From the NCBI GenBank assembly GCA_030426785.1, contig JAUHXY010000014.1:1-33522 (forward strand): a stretch of 33,522 nt of DNA, in the 5' to 3' direction. The stretch is from a bacterium (GTDB lineage Bacteria; Planctomycetota; UBA1135; GCA-002686595). Every line of letters starts with the position of its first letter. Positions within the stretch are counted from its first letter, which is position 1. The translations under genes and the position numbers were made by a program. Positions 7,682 through 16,308 of the stretch are shown in pieces. Under the pieces are notes generated by a model that worked only from the letters and a program-made list of their open reading frames with translations, was not told where the DNA came from and searched no databases.

Positions 7682-9030
7682 TGTTCGTCGGAAGAGAACA
7701 CGAACTGGCGGTGCTCGAAGAGCTCGCCGACTCCGGGCAGCCCGAGCTCTTCGTGCTGTACGGTCGCCGCCGCGTGGGCAAAACCGAGCTCTTGCAGCGC
7801 TTGTGCGATTCCAGGCGAGCGGTGTACTTCCTGGCGGCCCAAGTGCGCGAAAAGGACAACCTGCGGGCGTTTCGCGACGCGCTCAAGGAAGCCCTGTCGG
7901 ACCCCTTGCTCGAAGGGTTGGAGTTCCCCGACTGGGCGACGGCCCTGGGCTTCGCGGCGGAACGGGCCGGAAAGGAGCGTTTGATCGTCGTCCTGGACGA
8001 ATTCCCCTACCTGTGCGAAGCCAGCAAAGGCCTGCCCAGCCAAATCCAGCAGTTCTGGGACACGCGCGGCAAAAAGAGCTCCCTGATGATCGTCCTGTGC
8101 GGCAGCCAGGTGTCCTTCATGGAAAACGAAGTGCTGGCCGAGCGCTCGCCCCTGTTCGGACGCCGCACCGGCCAGCGCCGCTTGGTGCCGCTGGAACCGA
8201 AGGAGTCGGTACGCTTCTTCCCCGAGTGGCCAGTGGAGATGCAGGTGACCGCGTACGGGATCCTCGGGGGCATGCCGGCCTACCTGCGGCGTTTCCAGGA
8301 CTCGCGCACCCTCAAGGACAACCTGCTGCGCGAGGTGCTGCGGCCGGAAGGCTACCTGTTCGACGAGGTCCAGTTCCTGCTGCGCAGCGAGCTGACGACC
8401 CCCGCCACTTACAACTCGATCCTGGCCGCGGTCGCGCGCGGGGTCGACAAGGTCGGCGACATCGCGTTGTCGGTCGGCGTCGACTCCCCCACGGCGGGCA
8501 AGTACCTGCACGTCTTGCGCGAGTTGCGCCTGATCGAACGGGAGGTGCCGATCACCGACCCGAATCCCCTGCGCTCGCGTCGCGGACGCTATCGGGTGGC
8601 CGACCGCTTCGTGGCCTTCCACTTCCGACACGTGCAGCCCAACCTGTCCTTGATCCACGCTGGCCGCGGCGAGCAGGTCTACCGGGACAAGGTCGAACCC
8701 GACCTGGAACGCCTGTACGACGAAGCCCGCCAGGAGTTTCTGCTAAGCCACCTGCGCCGGGAGGCCGCCGAACTGGTCGACGATGAAATCGTCGAGGTCG
8801 GCCGATTCGCCGGTCAATTCGTGCGCGCCGTCGGCCGCACCGCAAGCGACCGCACCGTCGCGGCCATCGTCATCCCGGACGGCAAGCGCTCCTTGGCTTC
8901 CCTCGAAGAGGAGATGCAGGAGCTGCAAAACTGCTTCCAATCCGAACCGATCAAGCTGGTCTACGGCCTGACCGATCGGCCCGAGGCCCCCCTGGGCGTA
9001 GAGCGCGTTCCCGAAGGGGAATGGCTATGA
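7681..9030 (+). CDS. AAA ATPase of the archaeal-ATPase/DUF234 type
   Basis: A 449-residue P-loop ATPase. The Walker A motif GRRRVGKT is at 28-35, Walker B LIVVLDEFPYL at about 101-111 and a sensor-like strand IVLCGSQVSFM at about 137-147. A winged-helix region (about 240-300) precedes a DUF234-like segment (VADRFVAFHFRHVQPN, about 305-320) and a nuclease-like C-terminal part. Such proteins are widespread, and their role is generally unknown; some are linked to mobile or defence contexts. Here the start overlaps the MscS stop by one base, which is an unusual partner. Whether it affects the channel is not shown. Confidence 0.85.
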   Translation: MFVGREHELAVLEELADSGQPELFVLYGRRRVGKTELLQRLCDSRRAVYFLAAQVREKDNLRAFRDALKEALSDPLLEGLEFPDWATALGFAAERAGKERLIVVLDEFPYLCEASKGLPSQIQQFWDTRGKKSSLMIVLCGSQVSFMENEVLAERSPLFGRRTGQRRLVPLEPKESVRFFPEWPVEMQVTAYGILGGMPAYLRRFQDSRTLKDNLLREVLRPEGYLFDEVQFLLRSELTTPATYNSILAAVARGVDKVGDIALSVGVDSPTAGKYLHVLRELRLIEREVPITDPNPLRSRRGRYRVADRFVAFHFRHVQPNLSLIHAGRGEQVYRDKVEPDLERLYDEARQEFLLSHLRREAAELVDDEIVEVGRFAGQFVRAVGRTASDRTVAAIVIPDGKRSLASLEEEMQELQNCFQSEPIKLVYGLTDRPEAPLGVERVPEGEWL

Positions 9031-9050
9031 CGGCTCTCGCGAGCGAGCCG
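9031..9050. terminator. Small hairpin after the AAA ATPase gene
   Basis: CGGCTC (9031-9036) pairs with GAGCCG (9045-9050) around an 8-base loop directly after the stop codon. There is no U tract, so it is only a weak terminator candidate. Confidence 0.35.
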
Positions 9051-9122
9051 CATCGGCCCTGAACCTGCCTGGAGCCGAATCGAGCATAGTCGCCGCGGGA
9101 CTGCCTACGGTACGCTAGCGCC

Positions 9123-10937
9123 ATGGCCCCCGAATCTTCTCGTGCACGTTCGCTAGCACAGCGCGCTTTAGGGTCAGCCCGCTTCGGGCACTTCACCAAG
9201 TGGGTCTTGTTGTCCGCCTTGATCGGGCTGCTGGGAGGCTTGGTGGCCTGGATCTTTCGGGAGATGGTCTACGGCTTTGAGCATTGGCTCTTCAAGCGCC
9301 CGACCGGGATCACGGCGGCCGGACTTGGGGGAGACCAGAACCCGGCCTGGTGGATCGTGCTGATCCCGGCGGCGGGCGGGTTGGCGGTGGGTGCGCTCAT
9401 TCACCTCTACTCCCAAGAGTCGGAGGGTCACGGTACCGACGCCGTCATCCGCACCTTCCATCGCGCAAAAGGCGTCATGCGCGCCCGGGTGATCGCCCTC
9501 AAAGCGGTCACCAGCGCCTTCACGATCGGCACCGGCGGCTCGGCAGGTCAGGAAGGTCCCGTCGCCCAAGTGGGTGCGGGGATCGGCAGTTCGGTAGCAC
9601 AAAGCCTGCGCCTCTCCGATCGTGACCGGCGGTTGTTCGTCCTGGCGGGCGGGTCGGCGGGGGTCGGCGCGATCTTCGGTTCGCCCCTGGGCGGCGCCCT
9701 GTTTTTGCCCGAAGTGCTCTACCGGCGGGCAGAGTTTGAGGGGGAGGCCATCATTCCCTGCATCGTCGCCTCCACCTTCTCCTACGCGACCTTCACGTCC
9801 ATTGCGGGCGTGCACCGGGTCATCAATATCCCTACCGCGACCCTCAACGACCTCGCGTTCCAGCCGGGGCACCTTTGGATCTATGTGCTGTTGGGACTGG
9901 TATGCACCGGTGCGGGTTGGCTTTTTGTGCGCACGTTCTACGGGATCGAGGCGTTGTTCAAGCACATGAAGATCGTGCACCCCATCTTGCGCCCGGCCAT
10001 CGGAGGTCTCCTGGTTGGGCTGCTAGCGCTGGGCATGGCACCCTACTGCGGGGAACACGGGGTGCTCTTCGGCGGCTACGAATTGATGGAAGCTTCGATC
10101 GCCGGCGAATTGGCGCCGAAGCTGATCTTGGTGCTGATCCTGACCAAGATGCTGGCCACCTCCCTTTCGATTTCGTCGGGAGGGTCGGGCGGCGTATTTG
10201 CGCCAGCCTTAGCGATCGGGGCCTTGCTGGGGGCGGGCGTCGGACAGATCGCGCAGGAGTTCGTGCCCGGAGTCACACCAGGCGCGTTCGCGCTGGTTGG
10301 CATGGGGGGCTTCTTTGCGGGCGCCGCGAAGACTCCTATCGCGGCGGTAGTGATGGTTTCGGAGATGACGGGCGGCTACCACTTGCTAGCGCCCCTCATG
10401 TTGGTCGCGGTGGTGCACTTGCTGCTCTCGACCCGCTGGACCATGTACCGCTCCCAGGTCGCCTCCCCCATCAACTCCCCGGCCCACGCCGGTGAGTTCG
10501 TCATCGACGTGTTGCAGTCCCTCAAGGTGCGCGAGGTCTTGGGCGAGATTAGAGCCCCCACCCTGATCCACGAAGACGTGACCCTCCATGGCGCGAAACG
10601 CATCGTAGCGGACTCCCACGAGACCCACTTCCCGGTCATCGACGACGAGGGACTGGTGGGCATCTTTTCGCTGACGGACCTGCGCCGCATCTTCCTGGAG
10701 GAGGTCGTCGAGGATATGGTCATCGTTTCGGACTTCATGTCCGAACACGTCGCGACGGTCAAGCTCGACGATTCCTTGCACGACGCCCAGCGCTTGATGA
10801 CGCGCCGGGGCGTGAGCGCCCTGCCGGTCGTGGACTCCGAGAACCCGCGCAAGGTGCTCGCCCTGCTCGAACGCAACCTGATCGGCAAAGCCTACAACGA
10901 AAAGCTCAGCGAGCTGAAAGGCACGCATTCGCGCTAA
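9123..10937 (+). CDS. ClC family chloride channel/antiporter with CBS domains
   Basis: A 604-residue inner-membrane ClC protein, which moves Cl- or other anions, often in exchange for protons. The membrane domain covers about 25-440. The GKEGP-type motif appears as GQEGP (142-146), with Glu144 as the expected gating residue. The third anion-binding motif is GGSGGVFAP near 353-361. The first motif, usually GSGIP, is here EGHGTDAV near 101-108, as in several divergent bacterial ClC groups. Two CBS domains follow (about 462-520 and 535-595), which in other proteins bind adenine nucleotides. It lies between the AAA ATPase and a proton antiporter gene in the same direction. Transported ion and mode (channel or exchanger) are not decided by the sequence. 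Confidence 0.92.
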   Translation: MAPESSRARSLAQRALGSARFGHFTKWVLLSALIGLLGGLVAWIFREMVYGFEHWLFKRPTGITAAGLGGDQNPAWWIVLIPAAGGLAVGALIHLYSQESEGHGTDAVIRTFHRAKGVMRARVIALKAVTSAFTIGTGGSAGQEGPVAQVGAGIGSSVAQSLRLSDRDRRLFVLAGGSAGVGAIFGSPLGGALFLPEVLYRRAEFEGEAIIPCIVASTFSYATFTSIAGVHRVINIPTATLNDLAFQPGHLWIYVLLGLVCTGAGWLFVRTFYGIEALFKHMKIVHPILRPAIGGLLVGLLALGMAPYCGEHGVLFGGYELMEASIAGELAPKLILVLILTKMLATSLSISSGGSGGVFAPALAIGALLGAGVGQIAQEFVPGVTPGAFALVGMGGFFAGAAKTPIAAVVMVSEMTGGYHLLAPLMLVAVVHLLLSTRWTMYRSQVASPINSPAHAGEFVIDVLQSLKVREVLGEIRAPTLIHEDVTLHGAKRIVADSHETHFPVIDDEGLVGIFSLTDLRRIFLEEVVEDMVIVSDFMSEHVATVKLDDSLHDAQRLMTRRGVSALPVVDSENPRKVLALLERNLIGKAYNEKLSELKGTHSR

Positions 10938-10981
10938 ACCGATTCCCCCACTGGCCTCCCTCCCACCCGCCGCTACCCTCG

Positions 10982-12634
10982 ATGGAAAGCTGGTCCGTCC
11001 TCGTCGACATCGCTCTGCTGCTCGCGGGCTCCCTCGTGTTGGGGGCCCTGTGCGAGCAGTACTTGCGCAGCGCGATCGTCGGGTACCTGTTGGCGGGCAT
11101 GATGCTGGGGCCCAACGCTCTGCGCTGGATCCAAAGCGTCGACGAGGTCACCCTGCTGGCCGAGCTGGGCGCCTCGCTGCTGCTATTTTCGGTGGGCCTT
11201 GAGTTCTCATGGCCGCGGCTGCGGTCTTTGGGCAGCATTCCTCTGCGCGGCGGCGTCACCCAGGTCATCGGCACCACCGTGGTGATGGGTCTCGGCGCGT
11301 TTTTGCTCGACCACTCCTGGAAGAGCGCGGCGCTCTTGGGCATGGCGCTAGCGTTGAGCAGCACGGCGTCGGTGCTGAAAGAGCTCGAGATGCGCGGGCT
11401 GCTCGAGAGCGTGCGGGGAGGTTATTCGGTCGGGGTGTTGTTGCTGCAAGACCTGGCGGTGATTCCGTTCGTGTTGCTGGCGACGACCCTGACGCAGAGC
11501 GCGGAGTCTTCGGCGTGGCTGGCGTTGGGTCGCTCGATCGGCTTTGGCTTGCTCGCGGTAGCCGGGCTGTACGTGCTCTTCATCCACGTGGTGCCCAAGG
11601 TGCTCGGCATCCTGCCGGGGCAAGGCAACCGCGAATTGTCGGTGCTGACCGCCATCGTCGGCGGTCTCGCTTCGGTGACCTTGGCCCACCAAGCCGGGCT
11701 TTCGCCGGCTCTCGGCGCCTTCATCGCCGGCATGTTGCTGGCCTACTCGCCGTACGCGGTGCAGGTACGCGCCGACCTATCCGGCCTGCGCACCCTGTTC
11801 GTCACCATCTTCTTCAGCTCCATCGGCGCCCTAGGCGATCCGGTTTGGATGGTGCAGAACGGCGTGCTCGTGCTCGGGGTTTCCCTGCTGATCTTTGGGG
11901 CCAAGTCGGTGTTGACCTTCGGTGCCCTGACCGTGGCGGGCGCGCGCGGCGTGAGCGCTTTGGCCGCCGGCATCGGGCTCGCGCAGATCGGGGAGTTCTC
12001 TTTCATCTTGGCGGGCATGGGCCGCGGCACCCTCTTGAGCGAGCGCATGTTCCTGCTGCTCGTTTCCGCCGCGATCCTGACGATGATGTTCACGCCGTTG
12101 ATGATCGGCGTCGGGCCGCGCCTCGCGGTTTGGATCCTCGGCAAGCGCGGCAAGGAGTACCGCAGCCTGAGCTTCAGCCCCAGCCACGACCAACCGGAAG
12201 CGATCCTGATCGGTTTCGGCCCCGCGGGCGCGGTGGTGGGCGAGCAACTGCGGGAGGCGCGCGTGGCCACCGTAATCCTCGACCTCAACCCCAAGACCGT
12301 CGAACGGGCGCGCAAGTTGGGCTACCAAGCCATGGTCGGCGACGGCTTGCACACCGACATCTTGAACCACGCGGGCATTTCCGGCGCCAAGGTGGTCATC
12401 ATCACGGTGCCAACCCCTTCGGTGACCATGCACATCGCCCAGCTCGTGCGCTCGGTGGCCCCCGAGGCTCACGTAGTCGCCCGCTCGCGCTTCCACCGGC
12501 ACTTAACCGAGATCCAAGCCGCCGGGGCTCACATCCTGGTGGACGAAGAAACCGAGGTGGGCGCGAGCATCGCTCACGCGGTGAAGGGCTACCTACGCCC
12601 CGAAGAGAGCGATCCCGTCGACGCCTCGGAGTGA
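10982..12634 (+). CDS. CPA2 family cation:proton antiporter with TrkA-N domain (KefB-like)
   Basis: A 550-residue membrane protein of the KefB/KefC type. About twelve membrane segments fill residues 1-390, with family signatures such as YLLAGMMLGP near 35, ALSSTASVL near 121 and GLSPALGAFIAGMLLA near 239. A cytoplasmic Rossmann domain (TrkA-N/RCK) follows at about 408-540, with nucleotide-binding motif GFGPAGAVVG and an acidic residue at the end of the second strand (VILDLN). Relatives export K+ in exchange for H+ under stress. The gene begins 44 bases after the ClC stop and probably forms an operon with it. Substrate could be K+ or Na+. Confidence 0.9.
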   Translation: MESWSVLVDIALLLAGSLVLGALCEQYLRSAIVGYLLAGMMLGPNALRWIQSVDEVTLLAELGASLLLFSVGLEFSWPRLRSLGSIPLRGGVTQVIGTTVVMGLGAFLLDHSWKSAALLGMALALSSTASVLKELEMRGLLESVRGGYSVGVLLLQDLAVIPFVLLATTLTQSAESSAWLALGRSIGFGLLAVAGLYVLFIHVVPKVLGILPGQGNRELSVLTAIVGGLASVTLAHQAGLSPALGAFIAGMLLAYSPYAVQVRADLSGLRTLFVTIFFSSIGALGDPVWMVQNGVLVLGVSLLIFGAKSVLTFGALTVAGARGVSALAAGIGLAQIGEFSFILAGMGRGTLLSERMFLLLVSAAILTMMFTPLMIGVGPRLAVWILGKRGKEYRSLSFSPSHDQPEAILIGFGPAGAVVGEQLREARVATVILDLNPKTVERARKLGYQAMVGDGLHTDILNHAGISGAKVVIITVPTPSVTMHIAQLVRSVAPEAHVVARSRFHRHLTEIQAAGAHILVDEETEVGASIAHAVKGYLRPEESDPVDASE

Positions 12635-12648
12635 GGCGCCCTGGGAGA

Positions 12649-12679
12649 GGGTTCGGGCCTCCTCAGGCCTCCCGAAACC
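12649..12679 (+). terminator. Hairpin after the antiporter gene
   Basis: GGGTTCGGG (12649-12657) and CCT pair with AGG and CCCGAAACC (up to 12679) across a CCT bulge and a CCTC loop. It lies 15 bases after the stop. It is likely a terminator, although the following sequence is not U-rich. Confidence 0.45.
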
Positions 12680-12821
12680 TTGCCGTGGACGGTAGAATCC
12701 GCCCCCTGAGCGGCCTACGCTGGCCCATCGCCGGAAGTGCGTACTCCGGCCCCGACCCGACTCGCGAGTCGCCCTGCGGCCCGCCGCCCCAAGCCAACCC
12801 ACTGCCACCCCCGCTACTTCT

Positions 12822-13232
12822 ATGTACGACCCGCAACTCGTCCAGCCGATGCGCGACGAACTGACCGCCCTCGGCATCCAAGAACTCCTGACCCCCGACG
12901 ATGTGGACGCGGCCATGAAGGCTGACGGCACAACCTTGGTGGTCGTCAACTCCGTCTGCGGTTGCGCGGCGGGCAGCGCTCGCCCCGCGGTGCGCTTGGC
13001 CCTCATGAACGGCAAGAAGCCCGACCACGTGGTGACCGTCTTCGCCGGCATGGAAGGCGAAGCGACCGCGCGCGCCCGGGAATACTTCAAGCCTTACCGC
13101 CCGAGCTCGCCCCAGATGGCCCTCATGAAAGACGGCCAATTGTTGGAGATGCTCCAGCGCCAAGACATCGAAGGCAAGCAGCCCGATGCCCTGGCCCGCG
13201 ACCTCTCCGCCGCGTTCGACAAGCACTGCTAG
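12822..13232 (+). CDS. BrxA/BrxB family bacilliredoxin
   Basis: A 136-residue thioredoxin-fold protein of the YphP/YqiW (DUF1094) family. The active-site CGC motif is at 46-48 (VNSVCGCAAGSARPA), the hallmark of bacilliredoxins, which in Bacilli remove bacillithiol from S-bacillithiolated proteins. FAGMEGEAT near residue 70 and a P.SSPQMALMKDG stretch near 98 also match. Length is normal. Planctomycetes are not known to me as established bacillithiol producers, so the true thiol partner is uncertain; homologues occur widely. It is followed by a hairpin and an unknown gene in the same direction. Confidence 0.88.
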   Translation: MYDPQLVQPMRDELTALGIQELLTPDDVDAAMKADGTTLVVVNSVCGCAAGSARPAVRLALMNGKKPDHVVTVFAGMEGEATARAREYFKPYRPSSPQMALMKDGQLLEMLQRQDIEGKQPDALARDLSAAFDKHC

Positions 13233-13241
13233 GCATCGAGC

Positions 13242-13261
13242 TGGGGGGCTTCGGCCCCCCA
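13242..13261 (+). terminator. UUCG-capped hairpin after the bacilliredoxin gene
   Basis: An 8-bp perfect stem (TGGGGGGC with GCCCCCCA) closes a TTCG tetraloop, a very stable C(UUCG)G hairpin. It sits inside the 39-base gap between two same-strand genes and ends 10 bases before the next ATG. It may partially terminate or stabilise the upstream mRNA, or limit translation of the next gene. Confidence 0.5.
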
Positions 13262-13271
13262 CTCCGGCTGC

Positions 13272-13730
13272 ATGTCCGAGACCACCGACCGCCCGACCTC
13301 CCAGCAAGCCCTCGCGGAGGAGTACCTGCAAGAAGCCGTGTACCGTTCGCGCGGTGCTCAGGCGGGTAAGGCGCTACTCGCCCCGGACAGCAAGGGCCAG
13401 TGCGGTTTGGGCCAGGAAGCCGCCGTCGTGTTGGACTTGTCCCCGCGCGGCGAAGCGCTCTTCCGCGCCCTCTGGCCGCAAGACCCGGCGGAGTCCGACG
13501 TGCAACGCATCCAAGCGATCATGACGGCTTGGATCGAAGAACAGGACCAACTGGACCGCAAGCGCAACCACTTCTTGAAGGCGTTTCGCGGGCGGCACGG
13601 TGCCCGGCGCGCCGACTACTCGCCGGAATTGTTGGCGGAATTCGAACAGGGCCTGGAAGCGGTCAACCAAGAGGTCAGCGCCGCCCGTCGCGCCGCCGCG
13701 CAGACGCTGCTCACCCTCGGGCGCGCCTAA
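13272..13730 (+). CDS. Hypothetical helical protein
   Basis: A 152-residue soluble protein I do not recognise. It is predicted mostly helical and charged: an N-terminal segment EEYLQEAVYRSRGAQAGKALL, a middle part IMTAWIEEQDQLDRKRNHFLKAFR, and a C-terminal helix FEQGLEAVNQEVSAARRAAAQ. There is no signal peptide or membrane segment. Codon use resembles its neighbours, so it is probably a real gene. It converges on the hydrolase gene and overlaps its stop by four bases. Confidence 0.65.
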   Translation: MSETTDRPTSQQALAEEYLQEAVYRSRGAQAGKALLAPDSKGQCGLGQEAAVVLDLSPRGEALFRALWPQDPAESDVQRIQAIMTAWIEEQDQLDRKRNHFLKAFRGRHGARRADYSPELLAEFEQGLEAVNQEVSAARRAAAQTLLTLGRA

Positions 13731-14608
13731 CGATTCTCGTCGCGGTAGGCCTGCCAGGCTTCCAGGCCGAATTGGGTGATCGCGAGGATGTGATCCTCGA
13801 CGGGCAGGTCGTTATGGCCTTTGTCCGTCGCCGTAACCCAGCGCCGCGGAAGCCCACGCGCGGCCTCGAACAACGCCCGGCCCCGCTCGATGGGCACGAT
13901 GCGATCTCGATCACCGTGGATTTGCAACAAAGGCACGTCGAGGGCTGCCAAAACCTCCACGCTTTCGAAGCGATTGCGCATCAGCAGGGAGACAGGCAAC
14001 CAAGGCAGGTGTTCGCCAGCCACCCGCACCAAAGAATCGAACGTGCTCACGAGCACCAGCCCCAAAGGCTTGCGCTGCTGGGCCACCTCGATCGCGACCG
14101 CTCCCCCCAAGGATCGGCCAAGGTACAAAAAGGTTTCGCTCGGCTGCCCGGTGCGACGCACGAGCCAATCGACCGCCGCCACGCCATCGCGCACCAGCCC
14201 CGCTTGGGACGGCCGGCCCGCGCTCGCCCCATACCCGCGGTAATCGAACATCATCACGTCCGCGCTGAGCACATGCCCTAATGCGCGCAACCAAGCCGCA
14301 CTCGTCTGCACATCCTCCGCGTTGCCGTGGAAGAACACGATCGTGTGACGCGGATCGGGGTGCGGGCAATACACACCGTGTATCTGCACCCCATCGGAAG
14401 CCGGGATGACAAAAGTCTCTTGGCCTGCGGCGGCCAGCGATTCCCCTCCGGATTCCGTCGCGGGCGCGGGATACACCAAGCTGCTCTCCAAGAAGAAGAG
14501 CAAGACCAACAAAACCGCGTAAGCCGCCCCCGCGCTGGCGGCCGTGCGCACCAGCGCGCGGCCCCAGCGGCGATCCGGGGAGGAGTGCGGCTTCGAGGTG
14601 GATTTCAT
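13727..14608 (-). CDS. Membrane-anchored alpha/beta hydrolase
   Basis: A 293-residue serine hydrolase of the Bem46/ABHD13-ABHD17-like type. A membrane anchor (about 26-41, AVLLVLLFFLES) is followed by LVYPAP and the hydrolase domain. Motifs in order: FFHGNAEDV near 92-100 (oxyanion region), FDYRGYGAS near 121, nucleophile Ser166 in GRSLGG, Asp235 in HGDRDRIVP and His265 in DKGHNDLP. The catalytic domain would face outside the cytoplasm. The open frame extends upstream to 14824 with Arg-rich, non-conserved sequence, so I take the ATG at 14608. It lies 52 bases after the dienelactone hydrolase gene and may be its operon partner. Substrate unknown. Confidence 0.87.
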   Translation of the reverse strand: MKSTSKPHSSPDRRWGRALVRTAASAGAAYAVLLVLLFFLESSLVYPAPATESGGESLAAAGQETFVIPASDGVQIHGVYCPHPDPRHTIVFFHGNAEDVQTSAAWLRALGHVLSADVMMFDYRGYGASAGRPSQAGLVRDGVAAVDWLVRRTGQPSETFLYLGRSLGGAVAIEVAQQRKPLGLVLVSTFDSLVRVAGEHLPWLPVSLLMRNRFESVEVLAALDVPLLQIHGDRDRIVPIERGRALFEAARGLPRRWVTATDKGHNDLPVEDHILAITQFGLEAWQAYRDENR

Positions 14609-14660
14609 CGCTTGCGGGGCAAGAGACGACCTTGGCTGCGCGCTCTTCCCACCATCTGGC

Positions 14661-15491
14661 TCATTGCAGACGGTCCGCGAGGAAGGCCCGCACCTTCTTC
14701 CAAGCGGCTTCCGCCGCCTCCGCGTCGTAGCGCGCGTTCGAGGGGTTGGCGAAGGCGTGCGGCGCATCGAATCGGTGCACATCGACGTCGACGTCCGTGA
14801 CCGACATCGCTTCGAGCCACTCATCGACCGCAGCGGGCGGAATGCCCTGGTCCTGGTTGCCGAAGATGCCGACGATCGGACATTGGATCGATTGCAACGC
14901 TTCGGGGTCCGTGATCAGGCGTCCGTAGTAAATCACCGCTCCGTCCAGGTCCGGGGTGTGGATGGCGTGCTGCAAGGACCAATGCCCGCCGAAGCACCAC
15001 CCCATGGTGACGCGCCGCGGAGCGCGCACGCGCTCATCCTGCGCCAAGAACTCATAACCCGCCTGCAGCATGGCCAAAGCAGCTTCCGGCTGGACAGCCT
15101 GCATGTTGGCCAAGGCATCCTCGCGCGTCGTCGCGACCTGCCCGCCATAGAGGTCCACGGCCAATGCCGCGTACCCCTCCGCCGCCAAACGATCGGCCCA
15201 ATGCTTGACGTGTTCGTTGAGGCCCCACCACTCGTGAATCAAGAGCACCGCGGGCACCGGGGGCAGACGGCTGGCCGGCAACGCTAGGTAAGCTTCGCCT
15301 CCACCGACCGCCACCATCTCGCCGCGCAAGGGCGGCCGTTCTTGTTCGGACAGTTGGTGCAGCGCTTGGAAGTCCGCCTCGCTGATGCCGGGAGGCAATG
15401 CGCTGCCCCCCTGTGTCCCAACGGGTTCGGCCGATTGACAACCGGTTAGCCCCACAACGGCTAACCCCAGCATGCAAAGGAGGTTCTTCAT
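14661..15491 (-). CDS. Dienelactone hydrolase family lipoprotein
   Basis: A 276-residue protein with a lipoprotein signal (lipobox LTGC, Cys18) and a dienelactone hydrolase-type alpha/beta fold. The catalytic triad is Cys166 in GWCFGGH, Asp214 in GNQDQGIPP and His245 in DAPHAF, with Glu87 in HEWWGLNEH matching the conserved Glu of the family. Known enzymes hydrolyse dienelactones in chlorocatechol breakdown, but many homologues have other or unknown ester substrates, and the surface lipoprotein form argues against a simple catechol role. It is probably co-transcribed with the downstream alpha/beta hydrolase. A long inverted repeat lies just upstream. Confidence 0.9.
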   Translation of the reverse strand: MKNLLCMLGLAVVGLTGCQSAEPVGTQGGSALPPGISEADFQALHQLSEQERPPLRGEMVAVGGGEAYLALPASRLPPVPAVLLIHEWWGLNEHVKHWADRLAAEGYAALAVDLYGGQVATTREDALANMQAVQPEAALAMLQAGYEFLAQDERVRAPRRVTMGWCFGGHWSLQHAIHTPDLDGAVIYYGRLITDPEALQSIQCPIVGIFGNQDQGIPPAAVDEWLEAMSVTDVDVDVHRFDAPHAFANPSNARYDAEAAEAAWKKVRAFLADRLQ

Positions 15492-15508
15492 GAGAACCCC
15501 ATCCTAAC

Positions 15509-15558
15509 AGATACGGTGTCAGGCACGTTTTTCCCAGGCCGCGCCTGACACCGTATCT
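15509..15558. repeat. 16-bp perfect inverted repeat between two minus-strand genes
   Basis: AGATACGGTGTCAGGC (15509-15524) is repeated in inverse at 15543-15558 around an 18-base spacer that contains GTTTTTCCC. The right arm overlaps the stop codon of the ABC ATPase gene by two bases. It can act as a terminator for the importer operon. The GTGTCAGGCAC core resembles short palindromes that I associate with REP elements, so it may be a mobile or dispersed repeat; this needs a genome-wide search. Confidence 0.7.
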
Positions 15559-16303
15559 ACCGCTCGACGCCCAAGATCCCGAAGATCTTGTCTTTGAGGG
15601 CGCGGAAACCCGGATGGTCGGGGTCGCGCGGTCGCGGCAAGTCGTTTTGCAAAACCGAGTGCACGGTCGCCGGACGTTTGGTCATCACGGCGATACGATC
15701 GGCGAGCTCGACGGCTTCTTCCACGTCGTGCGTCACCAAGATGCAGGTCTTTTTGGTTTCTCGCCAGATGCGAATGATCTCGCTGCGCATCCCGAGCCGC
15801 GTGAGGGCGTCCAAAGCTCCAAACGGTTCGTCCAAATAGAGCACATCGGGTTCGACCGCCAGGGCGCGAGCGAATTCGACGCGCTGCTTCATGCCGCCGG
15901 ATAGCTCGCTGGGAAAGGCCTTTTCGAAGCCCTCGAGCCCCACCAAGCGGATGTAACGCATGACGATCTCGTGTTTCTCTTCGAACGGCAGGTTGCCGAG
16001 CCCGAAGCCGATGTTGTCCCACACCGAAAACCACGGGAAGATGCCAGCTTCTTGGAACACGAAGACGCGCTTGCGCGAAGGCTCGCGCACCTCCGCACCA
16101 TCGATGCGGATCGAGCCGGAGGTCACCAGCTCGAACCCCGCCATGCAGTTCAGCAAGGTCGACTTACCGCATCCTGAAGGCCCAACGATGACCAGGAACT
16201 CCCCCTCCATCACGTCCAGGTCGACGCCGTCGAGCACGTCGACGTCTCCCTTCTTGGTGGAGAATACTTTGTGCGCACCGCGCACCGTGATTTTGGTGCT
16301 CAT
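15557..16303 (-). CDS. ABC importer ATPase (SsuB/TauB/NrtD-like)
   Basis: A 248-residue ABC ATPase of the nitrate/sulfonate/taurine importer group. Walker A GPSGCGKST is at 41-49, Q-loop Gln84 in FVFQEAGIFPW, signature LSGGMKQR at 134-141, Walker B LYLDEPFGALD at 155-165 and switch His192 in VTHDVEEA. It powers uptake with the permease encoded five bases upstream and the binding protein before that. An open frame extends far upstream through the permease gene, but homologous sequence begins at the ATG at 16303. The stop lies inside the arm of a long inverted repeat. Confidence 0.93.
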   Translation of the reverse strand: MSTKITVRGAHKVFSTKKGDVDVLDGVDLDVMEGEFLVIVGPSGCGKSTLLNCMAGFELVTSGSIRIDGAEVREPSRKRVFVFQEAGIFPWFSVWDNIGFGLGNLPFEEKHEIVMRYIRLVGLEGFEKAFPSELSGGMKQRVEFARALAVEPDVLYLDEPFGALDALTRLGMRSEIIRIWRETKKTCILVTHDVEEAVELADRIAVMTKRPATVHSVLQNDLPRPRDPDHPGFRALKDKIFGILGVER

Positions 16304-16308
16304 GGGGG

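Noticed and set aside
7681-9030. AAA/DUF234 ATPase as part of a defence island
   Set aside because: Neighbours are ion channels and antiporters with normal composition; no other defence genes are nearby.
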